Below, piece by piece: positions 46,289 through 54,809 of a stretch of 64,000 nt of DNA; within the stretch, counting starts at the first letter, position 1; every line of letters starts with the position of its first letter. Origin of the DNA: Francisella sp. LA112445 (GTDB lineage: Bacteria; Pseudomonadota; Gammaproteobacteria; Francisellales; Francisellaceae); contig NZ_CP041030.1 of the NCBI RefSeq assembly GCF_012224145.1, positions 1,364,001 to 1,428,000 on the forward strand, written 5' to 3'. The notes under the pieces are model-generated. The model made no database searches. It had not been told where the DNA came from and was given only the letters and a program-made list of their open reading frames with translations. The position numbers and the translations under genes were made by a program.

Positions 46289-47482
46289 ATGCTAAGACAT
46301 TCAAAAAAACTAAGACATATCTTATTTATTACAATATTTTTTGTAACAATTGGACAACTATGCATCACCCTTTATCTACCATCATTACCAGCTATTGCTA
46401 AATCTTTATCTATAAATGTAGGCTTAGCACAGTCTAGTATAACTATCTTCTTATTAGCTTATGGTATTTCACAACTTTTTTACGGTTTTCTATCTGATTA
46501 TTTTGGAAGAAAACCTTGCTTATTAATTGGCTATATTATTTTAATTTTAGCTACAATTTTATTACTTTTATTCTCTCATAATTCAAAAATCTTTTTCATC
46601 TCAAGATTTTTTCAAGGTATTGGAGCTGGTGCAGCAGCTGTTCTAGCAAGAGCAGTTATTCGTGATAGCTTCTCAAAAAATGATTTACCATCTGCTTTTG
46701 CTATACTAATCATGGTAGTTTCTATAACTCCAGCTATTGCTCCCTTTATTGGAGGTCTTATCGCAAGTTTTTTTAATTGGCAAATGATATTTGCTAGCTT
46801 ACTTATTTATATGATTATTATAATTTTAGCTATTATTTATTTTTTACCTGAGACACATTATAGAGAATTGAGTAAAAAGAAAAACAATAAAAGTATTTTA
46901 TATGTTTTAAAGGATTTATTCTTTCATGAACAGTATTTACTATGTGTTTTTATGATTATTTTTATATATTCTTCTCAAATATTATATCTTGCAGTTAGTC
47001 CATTTATTTTTGAAAAAAAATTTCACTTATCAGAAGCTGCTTATGGTACATTAATAATGATTCCAGCATTTGGTTATATTCTTGGTAATTTTTTAGTTCA
47101 CCATTTGAGAAATTCTATTAGATGTCGATATCAAATTCTAATAGGAATCGCTTGCGCTTTTACCTCTAGTATAGGGATAATCATTATTGGATTAACTGGA
47201 CTAAATTTAATAATTTTACTAAGTTTTTTATTTATTCTAACAGTGGGACTTGGATTAACATTTTCAAATACAGTCGCATTATCTTTAATTCCTTTTACAA
47301 CAATTGCGGGGACTGCTGCGGCAGTTTCTGGATTTCTGCAAATGTCCGGAACATCACTAATAAATGCTATTATTAATTTCTTACATATAGAAAGTACTTT
47401 TGGCTTAGGAGTTAGTTTATTTATTTGTACGTTTATTACTATGTTATTATTCATAAAAATAATCACTAAATATAACGATTAG
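46289..47482 (+). CDS. Bcr/CflA-family drug efflux MFS transporter
   Basis: 397 residues, 12 membrane segments. The family motifs are YLPSLPAIAKSL in the first periplasmic part, LSDYFGRKPCLL (motif A), FFQGIGAGAAAVLARAVIRD in helix 4 and ITPAIAPFIGGLI in helix 5. A good GGAGA site precedes the ATG. Likely exports small hydrophobic drugs by proton antiport. Confidence 0.92.
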   Translation: MLRHSKKLRHILFITIFFVTIGQLCITLYLPSLPAIAKSLSINVGLAQSSITIFLLAYGISQLFYGFLSDYFGRKPCLLIGYIILILATILLLLFSHNSKIFFISRFFQGIGAGAAAVLARAVIRDSFSKNDLPSAFAILIMVVSITPAIAPFIGGLIASFFNWQMIFASLLIYMIIIILAIIYFLPETHYRELSKKKNNKSILYVLKDLFFHEQYLLCVFMIIFIYSSQILYLAVSPFIFEKKFHLSEAAYGTLIMIPAFGYILGNFLVHHLRNSIRCRYQILIGIACAFTSSIGIIIIGLTGLNLIILLSFLFILTVGLGLTFSNTVALSLIPFTTIAGTAAAVSGFLQMSGTSLINAIINFLHIESTFGLGVSLFICTFITMLLFIKIITKYND

Positions 47483-47485
47483 CCT

Positions 47486-47518
47486 AAGCTATAACCTTAA
47501 TAATAAAACATATAGCTT
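47486..47518. terminator. bidirectional terminator between convergent genes
   Basis: AAGCTATA (47486-47493) pairs with TATAGCTT (47511-47518). On the + strand a TTAACTCCTTCTATTTTGG pyrimidine-rich tail follows. It sits between the convergent exporter and pirin genes. Confidence 0.5.
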
Positions 47519-47527
47519 TAACTCCTT

Positions 47528-48397
47528 CTATTTTGGCAATGGAATGAACTCCTCTTCATCATCATATACTTTTTTAAACTTGCCATTTACCCAATCATCT
47601 TTTGCTTGATTAATTCTTTGTCTACTACTTGAAACAAAGTTCCACTCAATAAATCTATGAGAAAGTTTATCTCCACCAATTATAATAACCTGTGAATCAG
47701 ATAAAGCATTTAATTTAGACATTTCCTCACTATCTATCACAAGCATCGTGTGACTTTTTATAATATTTTTATCATACTCAATCTTACCTTTAATTACATA
47801 GATAGCTAACTCTTCTTCGGTTGGCAATGCAATAGAGCCAGCCTTAGGAATATTAATCTCAATATATAAAGTTCGACTATATGTTTTTACTGGAGATTTA
47901 TAACCATAAGCATCGCCAATTAAAAGTTTAAAGCTTATATTATTTATAGCAAACTCTGGTAATACATCACTAGAGTAATGATAAAAATCAGGTTCAATCT
48001 CTTCATAAGACTTAGGTAAAGCATACCAAAGCTGTATACCATGAAGAGTACGATTTTTTAGTTTAGTCTCATCTCTTTCACGTTCAGAATGTGTAATTCC
48101 CTTACCTGCTACCATAAGATTTACTTCTCCTGGCAATATCAATTGAGCAGTCCCTAATGAATCTCTATGATAAATTTCTCCTTCAAACAAATACGTAACT
48201 GTTGCCAGATTAATATGAGGATGTGGTCTAACATCCATACAATCTCCAACCAGTAACTCAACTGGTCCAAAATGATCAAAAAATATCCATGGACCAACCA
48301 TTCTTTGTTTTGCTGTTGGTAGAACTCGCCTAACTTCTAAACTACCTATATTATTAGTCTTTGCGTTAATTATATGTTTTATTTTCATATAGAACAC
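47528..48397 (-). CDS. pirin family protein
   Basis: 289 residues, bicupin. Metal-ligand residues appear in FDHFGP, DVRPHPHINLATVTYLFEGEIYHRDSLG and THSERERDETKLKNR. Some pirins oxidise quercetin or regulate redox proteins; the role here is unknown. The ATG preceded by MFYM may start four codons downstream (MKIKHIINAKT). Confidence 0.93.
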   Translation of the reverse strand: MFYMKIKHIINAKTNNIGSLEVRRVLPTAKQRMVGPWIFFDHFGPVELLVGDCMDVRPHPHINLATVTYLFEGEIYHRDSLGTAQLILPGEVNLMVAGKGITHSERERDETKLKNRTLHGIQLWYALPKSYEEIEPDFYHYSSDVLPEFAINNISFKLLIGDAYGYKSPVKTYSRTLYIEINIPKAGSIALPTEEELAIYVIKGKIEYDKNIIKSHTMLVIDSEEMSKLNALSDSQVIIIGGDKLSHRFIEWNFVSSSRQRINQAKDDWVNGKFKKVYDDEEEFIPLPK

Positions 48398-48405
48398 CCT
48401 ACTAT

Positions 48406-49434
48406 TTATTTAATTATTTCCTTTATAAAATCATCTACTTTTTCCTCTATTGTAGCCCAAGAAGTAACTAGCCGTACCATAGAGCTTTGTTCATCAATTT
48501 CATTCATAACAAAAAATGCAAACTTCTCTTGAAGAGTTTTAATTAAAGTATTTGGAAAAATAGCAAAAACCTGATTGCTTTGTGTAGGTTGCAATAATCT
48601 AAAACCAGCATCAATTATTGCTTGCGAAAGCTTTTCTGCCATTTTATTAGCATGTCTAGCTAGATCAAAAAAAAGATTATTAGAGAATAATTCTCTGAAT
48701 TGAAGACCTAACACCCTACCTTTAGCTAATAAAGCCCCTCGTTGCTTAATATTAAAATCAAACTCATAAGCTAACCTTTTATTTGGAATAACTATAGCCT
48801 CGCCAAATAAAATTCCCGTTTTAGTTCCGCCTATCCAAAATATATCTGCAGACTCTACAATATCTGTCAAAGTCAAATCATTATTTTTAGCTGTCAAAGC
48901 AGCACCTAGCCTTGCTCCATCAATAAACAAGAGTAAATCATTTGCTTTACATATTGTTGATAACTTTTGTAGTTCAGCTTTTGTATATATAGTTCCAAGC
49001 TCTGTTGAATTTGATATATAGACTAATTTAGGTTTTGCCATATGTGGAGTGTGAGAGTTATTCTTAAGCACTTCTTTAATATCATTAGAAGTCAACTTTC
49101 CATTTGCTGAACTCACAGAAATTATCTTATGCCCTGTTGCTTCAATTGCTCCTGCCTCTCGCAAAGCAATATGACCGCTTCCTGCAGAAATTATTGCTTC
49201 ATAAGGCTTTAGTATACTAGAAATGCAGATTAAATTAGCAAGTGTGCCACCTGCAACAAAATGTATATCAACACCAACCTTATTAAGATGTTTAGATATT
49301 AGTTTTTTTGCTTGATAAGAATATTCATCATTACCATAAGCCATTTGCTGAATAAGGTTAGTATCATTTAGTACTCTAAGAATATTAGGATGACAACCTT
49401 CGCTGTAATCATCCATAAAACTATACTTTGACAT
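48406..49434 (-). CDS. ltaE: low-specificity L-threonine aldolase
   Basis: About 342 residues from the chosen start (ATG with GAAAGGAA before it); the frame runs 57 bases further but would enter the divergent promoter. PLP fold-type I: GTLANLICIS, AGSGHIALREAGAIEATGH, LLFIDGARLGAAL and the PLP lysine in WIGGTKTG. Splits threonine to glycine and acetaldehyde. Divergent from the acetolactate synthase gene. Confidence 0.92.
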   Translation of the reverse strand: MSKYSFMDDYSEGCHPNILRVLNDTNLIQQMAYGNDEYSYQAKKLISKHLNKVGVDIHFVAGGTLANLICISSILKPYEAIISAGSGHIALREAGAIEATGHKIISVSSANGKLTSNDIKEVLKNNSHTPHMAKPKLVYISNSTELGTIYTKAELQKLSTICKANDLLLFIDGARLGAALTAKNNDLTLTDIVESADIFWIGGTKTGILFGEAIVIPNKRLAYEFDFNIKQRGALLAKGRVLGLQFRELFSNNLFFDLARHANKMAEKLSQAIIDAGFRLLQPTQSNQVFAIFPNTLIKTLQEKFAFFVMNEIDEQSSMVRLVTSWATIEEKVDDFIKEIIK

Positions 49435-49552
49435 CAAAAAATTCCTTTCAATTTTTAAAATGAACTTGCTTATAGTATATGGTATATACATCTATTTTGA
49501 GCTATCTTATTATGTATTAATCTATTATTTTCATAAATTTAGGAGAGCTATT

Positions 49553-51199
49553 ATGTTATCAGGTGCTCAACTTGTTGTTAAATGTCTAGAAAGACAAAAA
49601 GTAGAATATGTTTTTGGTATACCTGGTGCAAAAATCGATGCTGTTTTTGACGCTCTAGTGGATTCAAATATTAAAGTTATCCTATGTAGGCATGAGCAAA
49701 ATGCTGCTTTTATGGCTGCTGCATATGGCAGAGTTACTGGAAAACCTGGAGTTGTACTAGTCACTTCAGGTCCTGGTGTAGCAAATTTAGCTACAGGCCT
49801 TTTAACCGCAACAACAGAAGGAGATCCTATTGTAGCTTTAGGAGGTAACGTTCCCCTAAGTATGAAATTCAGAGAAACTCATCAAAACACTGATAATGCA
49901 AAACTACTTGAAAATGTTACAAAATCATCTATTGAGGTGACAACCGCTGATATTATCCCTGAGGTAATAGCAAATGCCTTTAGACTTTCAACATCTCCCC
50001 AAGCAGGATCATGTTTTATAAGCCTCCCTCAAGATATACTTTCTAATCAAACTAAAGCTATACCATGCTCAAACTTAATAAATATAAACTATGGACATGC
50101 AAATAAAGAAGAAGTTACAAAAGCTTGTCAATATATTGCTAACTCTAAAAGACCTATTTTACTTTTAGGACAGGAAGCTTCTAGACCTGAAAATACAGAG
50201 GCTATCATTAAGCTTATACGTAAATATCAAATTCCTGCAATATCAACATATCAAGGAGCAGGAGTTATACCTAAAAATCTTTTATTTTGTTTTTATGGCA
50301 GAGTTGGCTTATTTAAAAACCAGCCTGGTGATAAACTACTTCAAAAGTCTGATTTAGTAATAACTGTAGGGTTTAATCTATGTGAGTATGATCCTGAGAT
50401 CTGGAATGCAGAATCGTCTAAAAAGATAATCCATATAAACTACCATCCTGCAAATATACATACAACATATCAACCTGAGTGTGAATTACTTGGAAATATA
50501 AAAGAGAATATTGAACACTTATCAAATCGTATAACAGATATTAGTATTCATTCATACAAAAACCTTCAGGATGAACTCTTTGATAAAATAAGGGAAGGTA
50601 AAAGTAAGATAGGCAAAAATAACACTATCCACCCTCTAAGATTTATCTATGAACTTAATAAAATTATAGATGACTATACAATTATATGTTGCGATGTTGG
50701 ATCTGTATATATGTGGTTAGCTAGGTATCTAATATCCCATAAACCTCACCAATTACTTTTTAGTAATGGGCAACAAACCTTAGGTGTTGGGCTACCTTGG
50801 GCAATGGCTGTCAAACTGTCTAACCCTAATAAAAAAGTAATAAGTATTTCCGGCGATGGCGGTTTTTTATTCTCAGCGATGGAACTAGAAACTGCAGTTC
50901 GAGAAAACATCAATATTATTCACTTTGTCTGGAGAGATGGTAGTTACAATATGGTAAAAGAACAGCAAGAGATGAAATATAAAAGAGATGCATCTGTTAA
51001 ACTTGGAAATATTGATATACCAAAATTTGCAGCTGCGTTTGGAGCTAATGGGGTCCAAATAAACCAACCTAATGATATTACAGAAGTATATAATAATTAT
51101 TTAAACTCTAATAAACCTACAGTAATAGACATAGAAATAGATTATTCTGATAATATTGATCTATTTACAAAAGCTCATGAGGCAAATTTAGGTAATTAA
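49553..51199 (+). CDS. alsS: acetolactate synthase, catabolic (AlsS-type)
   Basis: 548 residues from the ATG with AGGAGAG eight bases ahead; the frame is open 93 bases earlier but without a signal. Thiamine-diphosphate enzyme: VEYVFGIPGAKIDAVFDAL, CRHEQNAAFMAAAYGRVTGKPGV, TSGPGVANLATGLLTA and the ThDP motif GDGGFLFSAMELETAVRENIN. The high identity to Bacillus-type AlsS segments and the absence of a small regulatory subunit fit the acetoin pathway rather than valine synthesis. The next gene, two bases on, is the expected decarboxylase, but it is disrupted. Confidence 0.93.
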   Translation: MLSGAQLVVKCLERQKVEYVFGIPGAKIDAVFDALVDSNIKVILCRHEQNAAFMAAAYGRVTGKPGVVLVTSGPGVANLATGLLTATTEGDPIVALGGNVPLSMKFRETHQNTDNAKLLENVTKSSIEVTTADIIPEVIANAFRLSTSPQAGSCFISLPQDILSNQTKAIPCSNLININYGHANKEEVTKACQYIANSKRPILLLGQEASRPENTEAIIKLIRKYQIPAISTYQGAGVIPKNLLFCFYGRVGLFKNQPGDKLLQKSDLVITVGFNLCEYDPEIWNAESSKKIIHINYHPANIHTTYQPECELLGNIKENIEHLSNRITDISIHSYKNLQDELFDKIREGKSKIGKNNTIHPLRFIYELNKIIDDYTIICCDVGSVYMWLARYLISHKPHQLLFSNGQQTLGVGLPWAMAVKLSNPNKKVISISGDGGFLFSAMELETAVRENINIIHFVWRDGSYNMVKEQQEMKYKRDASVKLGNIDIPKFAAAFGANGVQINQPNDITEVYNNYLNSNKPTVIDIEIDYSDNIDLFTKAHEANLGN

Positions 51200-51691
51200 T
51201 TATGATTTTCTTTGAAAAACAAAATGATAATGCAGAAACTCTAGCATATATTGGCCATGTTGATAATGTTATTCATGGTATTGTTCCAGAAGAACTACAA
51301 CATAAACGTTTTCTTGCCAGTGATTTTGATTATGGTTTTGAACTTGGCTCGCCTCAAAGTGTCTATAATTTGGGCGAATGTATTTTACTTAATAATATGA
51401 TCTATTCATCACGGACAGATGTAAGCCGCACAGAGAGAGACCCTTTGATGTGGGGGCCTGAATTTGTTACTACAGGAATTTTTCTTATTCCTAAAAATAC
51501 TCCTGTTAACTACTATGTTAAATACTTTTCTTTTGATCATGAATACTCTTTAGCCGATATATATAGACAGATATATAAACAACTAAGATCTCCATTTGCT
51601 GTTGTTGGCTGTGCGCAATTTTCAACAGTAAATGCAGAAGCTATAACTAAAGCTCCTATTAACAGAGAAAATATATTTAATAACTCTAATA

Positions 51692-52553
51692 GGTTCTGTG
51701 CACAAAAAAAGCTAAATTAGATTGAAAATAGCTAAACCGTTGTTATTTAGAAGTTGAAAGACAATAAATACCAAGGGTTTAGCAAATGCATTATCATATA
51801 AAAGAAGTATTCTGGTCAAGTATTTTATTATTCTTAAAATCACAAAAAGGTATACATACCAATGATGAAGACAAATTAAGATTGTTTATTGAAGCAGTAT
51901 TTTATGTATTACGTACAGGCTGCCAATGGAGAATGTTACCATTTTATTATGGTAAATATAGATCAATACATAAGCGTTTTAAGGATTGGAGTGATAAAGA
52001 CATATTCTCTAAATTATTTAAGTCAGTGCAAAATCCTGATTTACAAGAAGTTATGCTTGACTCAACGATAGCAAGAGCACATGCCTGTGCTACAGGATAT
52101 GACAAGAATGATAACCAAGCAATTGGTAGATCAGTTGGTGGAGTAACCACCAAGATTCATGCTATGACCGATGCTTTAGGCAACCCGCTGGAAGTATTAC
52201 TGTCAGAAGGTAAAACTCATGATAGTAAAGTGGCAATAGACCTACTACAGAAGGTATATAATACAAAAGTTATCGCTGATAGAGCATATCACTCTAATGA
52301 AATTAGAGAACATATTCAAAATATATCCTCTGAAGCTGTTATTCCCTGCAAATCAAATACTATAAACCCTATAGATTTTGATATTCAAATATACAAAGAA
52401 AGACATTTGATTGAGAATTTCTTTTCTAAAATTAAGCATTTTAGAAGAGTATTTTCTAGGTTTGATAAAACCATTTCAGCATATCTGGGTATGATTAAAT
52501 TAGCTTGTACTTTTATTTGGCTTCGATGAGAATTTATTTTTGTGCACAGAACC
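51692..52553 (+). mobile_element. IS5-family insertion sequence (ISFtu2-like), complete
   Basis: 862 bases bounded by perfect 17-base terminal inverted repeats (GGTTCTGTGCACAAAAA at 51692-51708; complement at 52537-52553) and flanked by a TA duplication (51690-51691, 52554-52555). It carries one transposase gene. Intact ends and reading frame suggest it is, or recently was, mobile. A TA target and a single 247-residue DDE transposase fit the IS5-type element known from Francisella as ISFtu2. Confidence 0.92.
51786..52529 (+). CDS. IS5-family DDE transposase
   Basis: 247 residues, uninterrupted. The N-terminal IS5 helical domain (ILLFLKSQKGIHTNDEDKLRLFIEAVFYVLRTGCQWRMLPFYYG) is followed by the DDE core: Asp in MLDSTIARAHACATG, Asp in VIADRAYHSNE and Glu in YKERHLIENFFSKIKHFRR (the Y-(2)-R-(3)-E-(6)-K signature). 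AAGGG lies about eight bases before the ATG. A single frame is used, with no programmed frameshift. Confidence 0.95.
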   Translation: MHYHIKEVFWSSILLFLKSQKGIHTNDEDKLRLFIEAVFYVLRTGCQWRMLPFYYGKYRSIHKRFKDWSDKDIFSKLFKSVQNPDLQEVMLDSTIARAHACATGYDKNDNQAIGRSVGGVTTKIHAMTDALGNPLEVLLSEGKTHDSKVAIDLLQKVYNTKVIADRAYHSNEIREHIQNISSEAVIPCKSNTINPIDFDIQIYKERHLIENFFSKIKHFRRVFSRFDKTISAYLGMIKLACTFIWLR

Positions 52554-52876
52554 TAATTACTATGATGAAAAAGAATATAAAGAGAATGATGTTAATTTTG
52601 CTATCATGGGTGTGGTTAGTAATTTCCATGACAAGAAATTAACAAAGGTTAATAAAGAACTATCTTCTGTTTTATATAACAATCCTTTTGCAAGTAAAAA
52701 TGAACTTTTAACTCATACTCATGGACTAATGTTAAATAGATCAATTATTGATATTGAAAAAGTACAACCTAAAAATGCTAAAGAAGTATTACATATTCAA
52801 GATAGATCTCTAGTACGCTATGTTAAGCTAAAAGTTTATAAGATAAATGGCCTAACAAAGTACGCTTAGATATTTG

Positions 52877-53581
52877 CTATTTTTTCACTTTTTTATAGTA
52901 AGCCTTAAATATAAAAGGTATTAAAGACATTAGGCCTAATACACTCAAAGCAAGTACAAATTTATAATCAACGAAACTATTAGAAGTATTCGCTGCTATA
53001 GTATCTTTAAAATGTACTCCAAACCAAACATATATAAATGTAAAAGGTATTATCCCCAGCAAAGTAGTAAAAAAGAAAATACTATTTTTAACTTTTAAGA
53101 TAGCAGCTAAAACATTAGGTATAAAAAAAGGTATAGGCGTTAATCTAGCAACAAATAGAATTAAGATAGGATGTTTAATTACAAGAGACTTAAACTTAGA
53201 AACAACCTTAATTTTTGAATTACTAAAGCTTTCTCCCCAAGTATACTTTATAATTAAAAATGTTAACATAGCCCCTGTAGTTGCGGATAATAGAGAGATC
53301 ACAAACCCTAAATATAATCCAAATAATAATCCAGCTAATATCTTTAAAAAAGGTTTTATAGGAACTGAGAAAAAAACTGTAAGCATATATATTAAAGCAT
53401 ATATAAAAGATGATAATATAATATGTTCTATAACATATAAGCTTGCTTTATTGTAAGCTAATTGTAGTTCTCTCAAATTAAAGTACTTAAATCCGTTTAG
53501 AATAAAGAATAAGAACATTCCTAAACTAAAAAAAATTATGATAGATAATCTTTTAATAAGTAAAGGATTTAAGTATTTCAC
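52877..53581 (-). CDS. TVP38/TMEM64 (VTT-domain) membrane protein
   Basis: 234 residues, about six membrane segments. The SNARE-associated/VTT-domain core is visible: PFLKILAGLLFGLYLGFVISLLSATTGAMLTFLIIKY, then LVARLTPIPFFIPNVLAAILKVKNSIFFFTTLLGIIPFTFIYVWFG. Related DedA-type proteins affect lipid carriers and membrane charge. Downstream of rplT on the same strand with a gap of about 40 bases. Confidence 0.87.
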   Translation of the reverse strand: MKYLNPLLIKRLSIIIFFSLGMFLFFILNGFKYFNLRELQLAYNKASLYVIEHIILSSFIYALIYMLTVFFSVPIKPFLKILAGLLFGLYLGFVISLLSATTGAMLTFLIIKYTWGESFSNSKIKVVSKFKSLVIKHPILILFVARLTPIPFFIPNVLAAILKVKNSIFFFTTLLGIIPFTFIYVWFGVHFKDTIAANTSNSFVDYKFVLALSVLGLMSLIPFIFKAYYKKVKK

Positions 53582-53622
53582 TTAAGTTTTGAAATTTTGA
53601 ATAGATACTATATAAACTATTA

Positions 53623-53979
53623 TTAAGCTAAAGCAGCTTTTGCTTTTTCTACAACTGCAGCAAATGCATCTTTGTTGTATACAGCTAATTCAGCTAATGC
53701 TTTTCTATCTAGCTCAACACCAGCTTTGTTTAAGCCGTTGATTAATTGGCTATAGCTAATATCATGCTGTCTAGCAGCAGCATTAATACGAACAATCCAA
53801 AGCGATCTGAATGTTCTTTTCTTAACTTTACGGTCTCTATATGCATATTGACCTGCTTTAATTACAGCTTGTTTAGCTACTCTGTATACTCTTGAACGAG
53901 CTCCGTAGTAACCTTTAGCTTGTTTTAAAACTTTCTTATGACGTGCGCGTGCTGTTACGCCTCTTTTTACTCTTGACAT
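53623..53979 (-). CDS. rplT: 50S ribosomal protein L20
   Basis: 118 residues; very basic N-terminus ([29 protein letters not shown]), then [25 protein letters not shown]. In E. coli L20 represses its own operon by binding mRNA ahead of rpmI; whether that site exists here cannot be told by eye. Confidence 0.99.
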   Translation of the reverse strand: MSRVKRGVTARARHKKVLKQAKGYYGARSRVYRVAKQAVIKAGQYAYRDRKVKKRTFRSLWIVRINAAARQHDISYSQLINGLNKAGVELDRKALAELAVYNKDAFAAVVEKAKAALA

Positions 53980-54026
53980 AATTTAATCTCCACTTTAAAA
54001 ATTGATAAACAAATCTACGTTCAATA

Positions 54027-54224
54027 TTATGCGTAAGGCATTTGTTGAACTAAGCTAGGTGTGTCAACCTTAGCTACTTGATTCATACCTCTTAAATGAC
54101 GTTTTCTTTTAGTAGTCATTTTAGTGTTGATATGAGCACGATTTGCACAACGGTGTTTGAAACCACCTTTACCAGTCTTTTTAAAGCGCTTAGCAGCACC
54201 ACTCTTAGTTTTTAACTTAGGCAT
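54027..54224 (-). CDS. rpmI: 50S ribosomal protein L35
   Basis: 65 residues, family signature [43 protein letters not shown]. Between infC and rplT, with gaps of about 45 bases on both sides. Confidence 0.99.
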   Translation of the reverse strand: MPKLKTKSGAAKRFKKTGKGGFKHRCANRAHINTKMTTKRKRHLRGMNQVAKVDTPSLVQQMPYA

Positions 54225-54266
54225 TTTTAAATACTCCGCATTTGTATTAATTGTTATTTTTATTTA

Positions 54267-54785
54267 CTACTTTTTCTTTGGTCCTAAAACCATAATCATT
54301 TGGCGACCTTCCATTTTAGGTTGGTGTTCCACTACACCGTGTTCAGCAGCATCATTTGCCATACGCTTAAGCATTTCCATACCTAATTCTTTGTGTGACA
54401 TTTCTCTACCTCTGAATCTCAGCGTAACTTTTACTTTATCGCCTTTTTCTAAGAACTTTATCAGGTTGCGTAGTTTTACCTGATAGTCCCCTACATCAGT
54501 CACAGGTCTAAGTTTTACTTCTTTTACCTGTGTCTGTTTTTGGTTCTTTTTAGCTTGTGCTTTTTTCTTACCTTGTTCAAATAAGTACTTACCATAGTCC
54601 ATCAAACGACAAACTGGTGGCTTAGCATTTGCTACCATTTCAACCAAATCAACATCAGCTTCTTCAGCCAATGCTAAAGCTTCATTGATCGACACAATTC
54701 CAATTTGCTCTCCATCAACACCAACTAGACGCACCTCTTTAGCTTTTATTTGCTCATTAATAGGTGCTTTTTTATCCGTTTTAAT
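54267..54785 (-). CDS. infC: translation initiation factor IF-3, starting at AUU
   Basis: 172 residues when started at ATT (54783-54785). A GTG start at 54734 would lose the first 17 residues, which match the IF-3 N-terminus ([17 protein letters not shown]). A perfect GGAGG lies nine bases ahead of the ATT. AUU starts for infC, autoregulated because IF-3 rejects non-canonical starts, are established in enterobacteria. The rest is typical: [33 protein letters not shown] and [17 protein letters not shown]. Confidence 0.95.
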   Translation of the reverse strand: MKTDKKAPINEQIKAKEVRLVGVDGEQIGIVSINEALALAEEADVDLVEMVANAKPPVCRLMDYGKYLFEQGKKKAQAKKNQKQTQVKEVKLRPVTDVGDYQVKLRNLIKFLEKGDKVKVTLRFRGREMSHKELGMEMLKRMANDAAEHGVVEHQPKMEGRQMIMVLGPKKK

Positions 54786-54799
54786 AACTTTTTTCCTCC
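54783..54799 (-). promoter_or_regulatory. infC ribosome binding site and AUU start codon
   Basis: GGAGG (54795-54799 on the + strand as CCTCC), nine bases, then ATT. The frame from the ATT reads without a stop into IF-3. It lies between the thrS stop (54810) and the IF-3 body. Confidence 0.85.
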
Positions 54800-54809
54800 A
54801 CAGAAATTA

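Larger units (their letters stand above)
51202..52869 (+). pseudogene. acetolactate-decarboxylase-like gene interrupted by an IS element
   Basis: Two fragments (51202-51691 and 52556-52869) on either side of an 862-base element. Leaving out the element plus one TA restores a single frame of 267 residues, through Asn-Ser-Asn-Asn-Tyr-Tyr. The joined protein follows alsS with a two-base gap. Its layout resembles alpha-acetolactate decarboxylase: PEFVTTGIFLIP, then RSPFAVVGCAQFS, and a THTHGLML segment where the family has its zinc-binding H-x-H. Identity is low, so the family call is moderate; the disruption is certain. Confidence 0.75.

Noticed and set aside
51202-51720. The left fragment as a complete 172-residue gene
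   Set aside because: Its last codons come from the IS terminal repeat; the true gene continues beyond the element.
52540-52869. The right fragment as an independent 109-residue gene
   Set aside because: Its apparent start is inside the IS right end; it is the 3' part of the disrupted gene.
54157-54483. Forward frame opposite infC/rpmI
   Set aside because: Antisense to two ribosomal/translation genes and without a family match.
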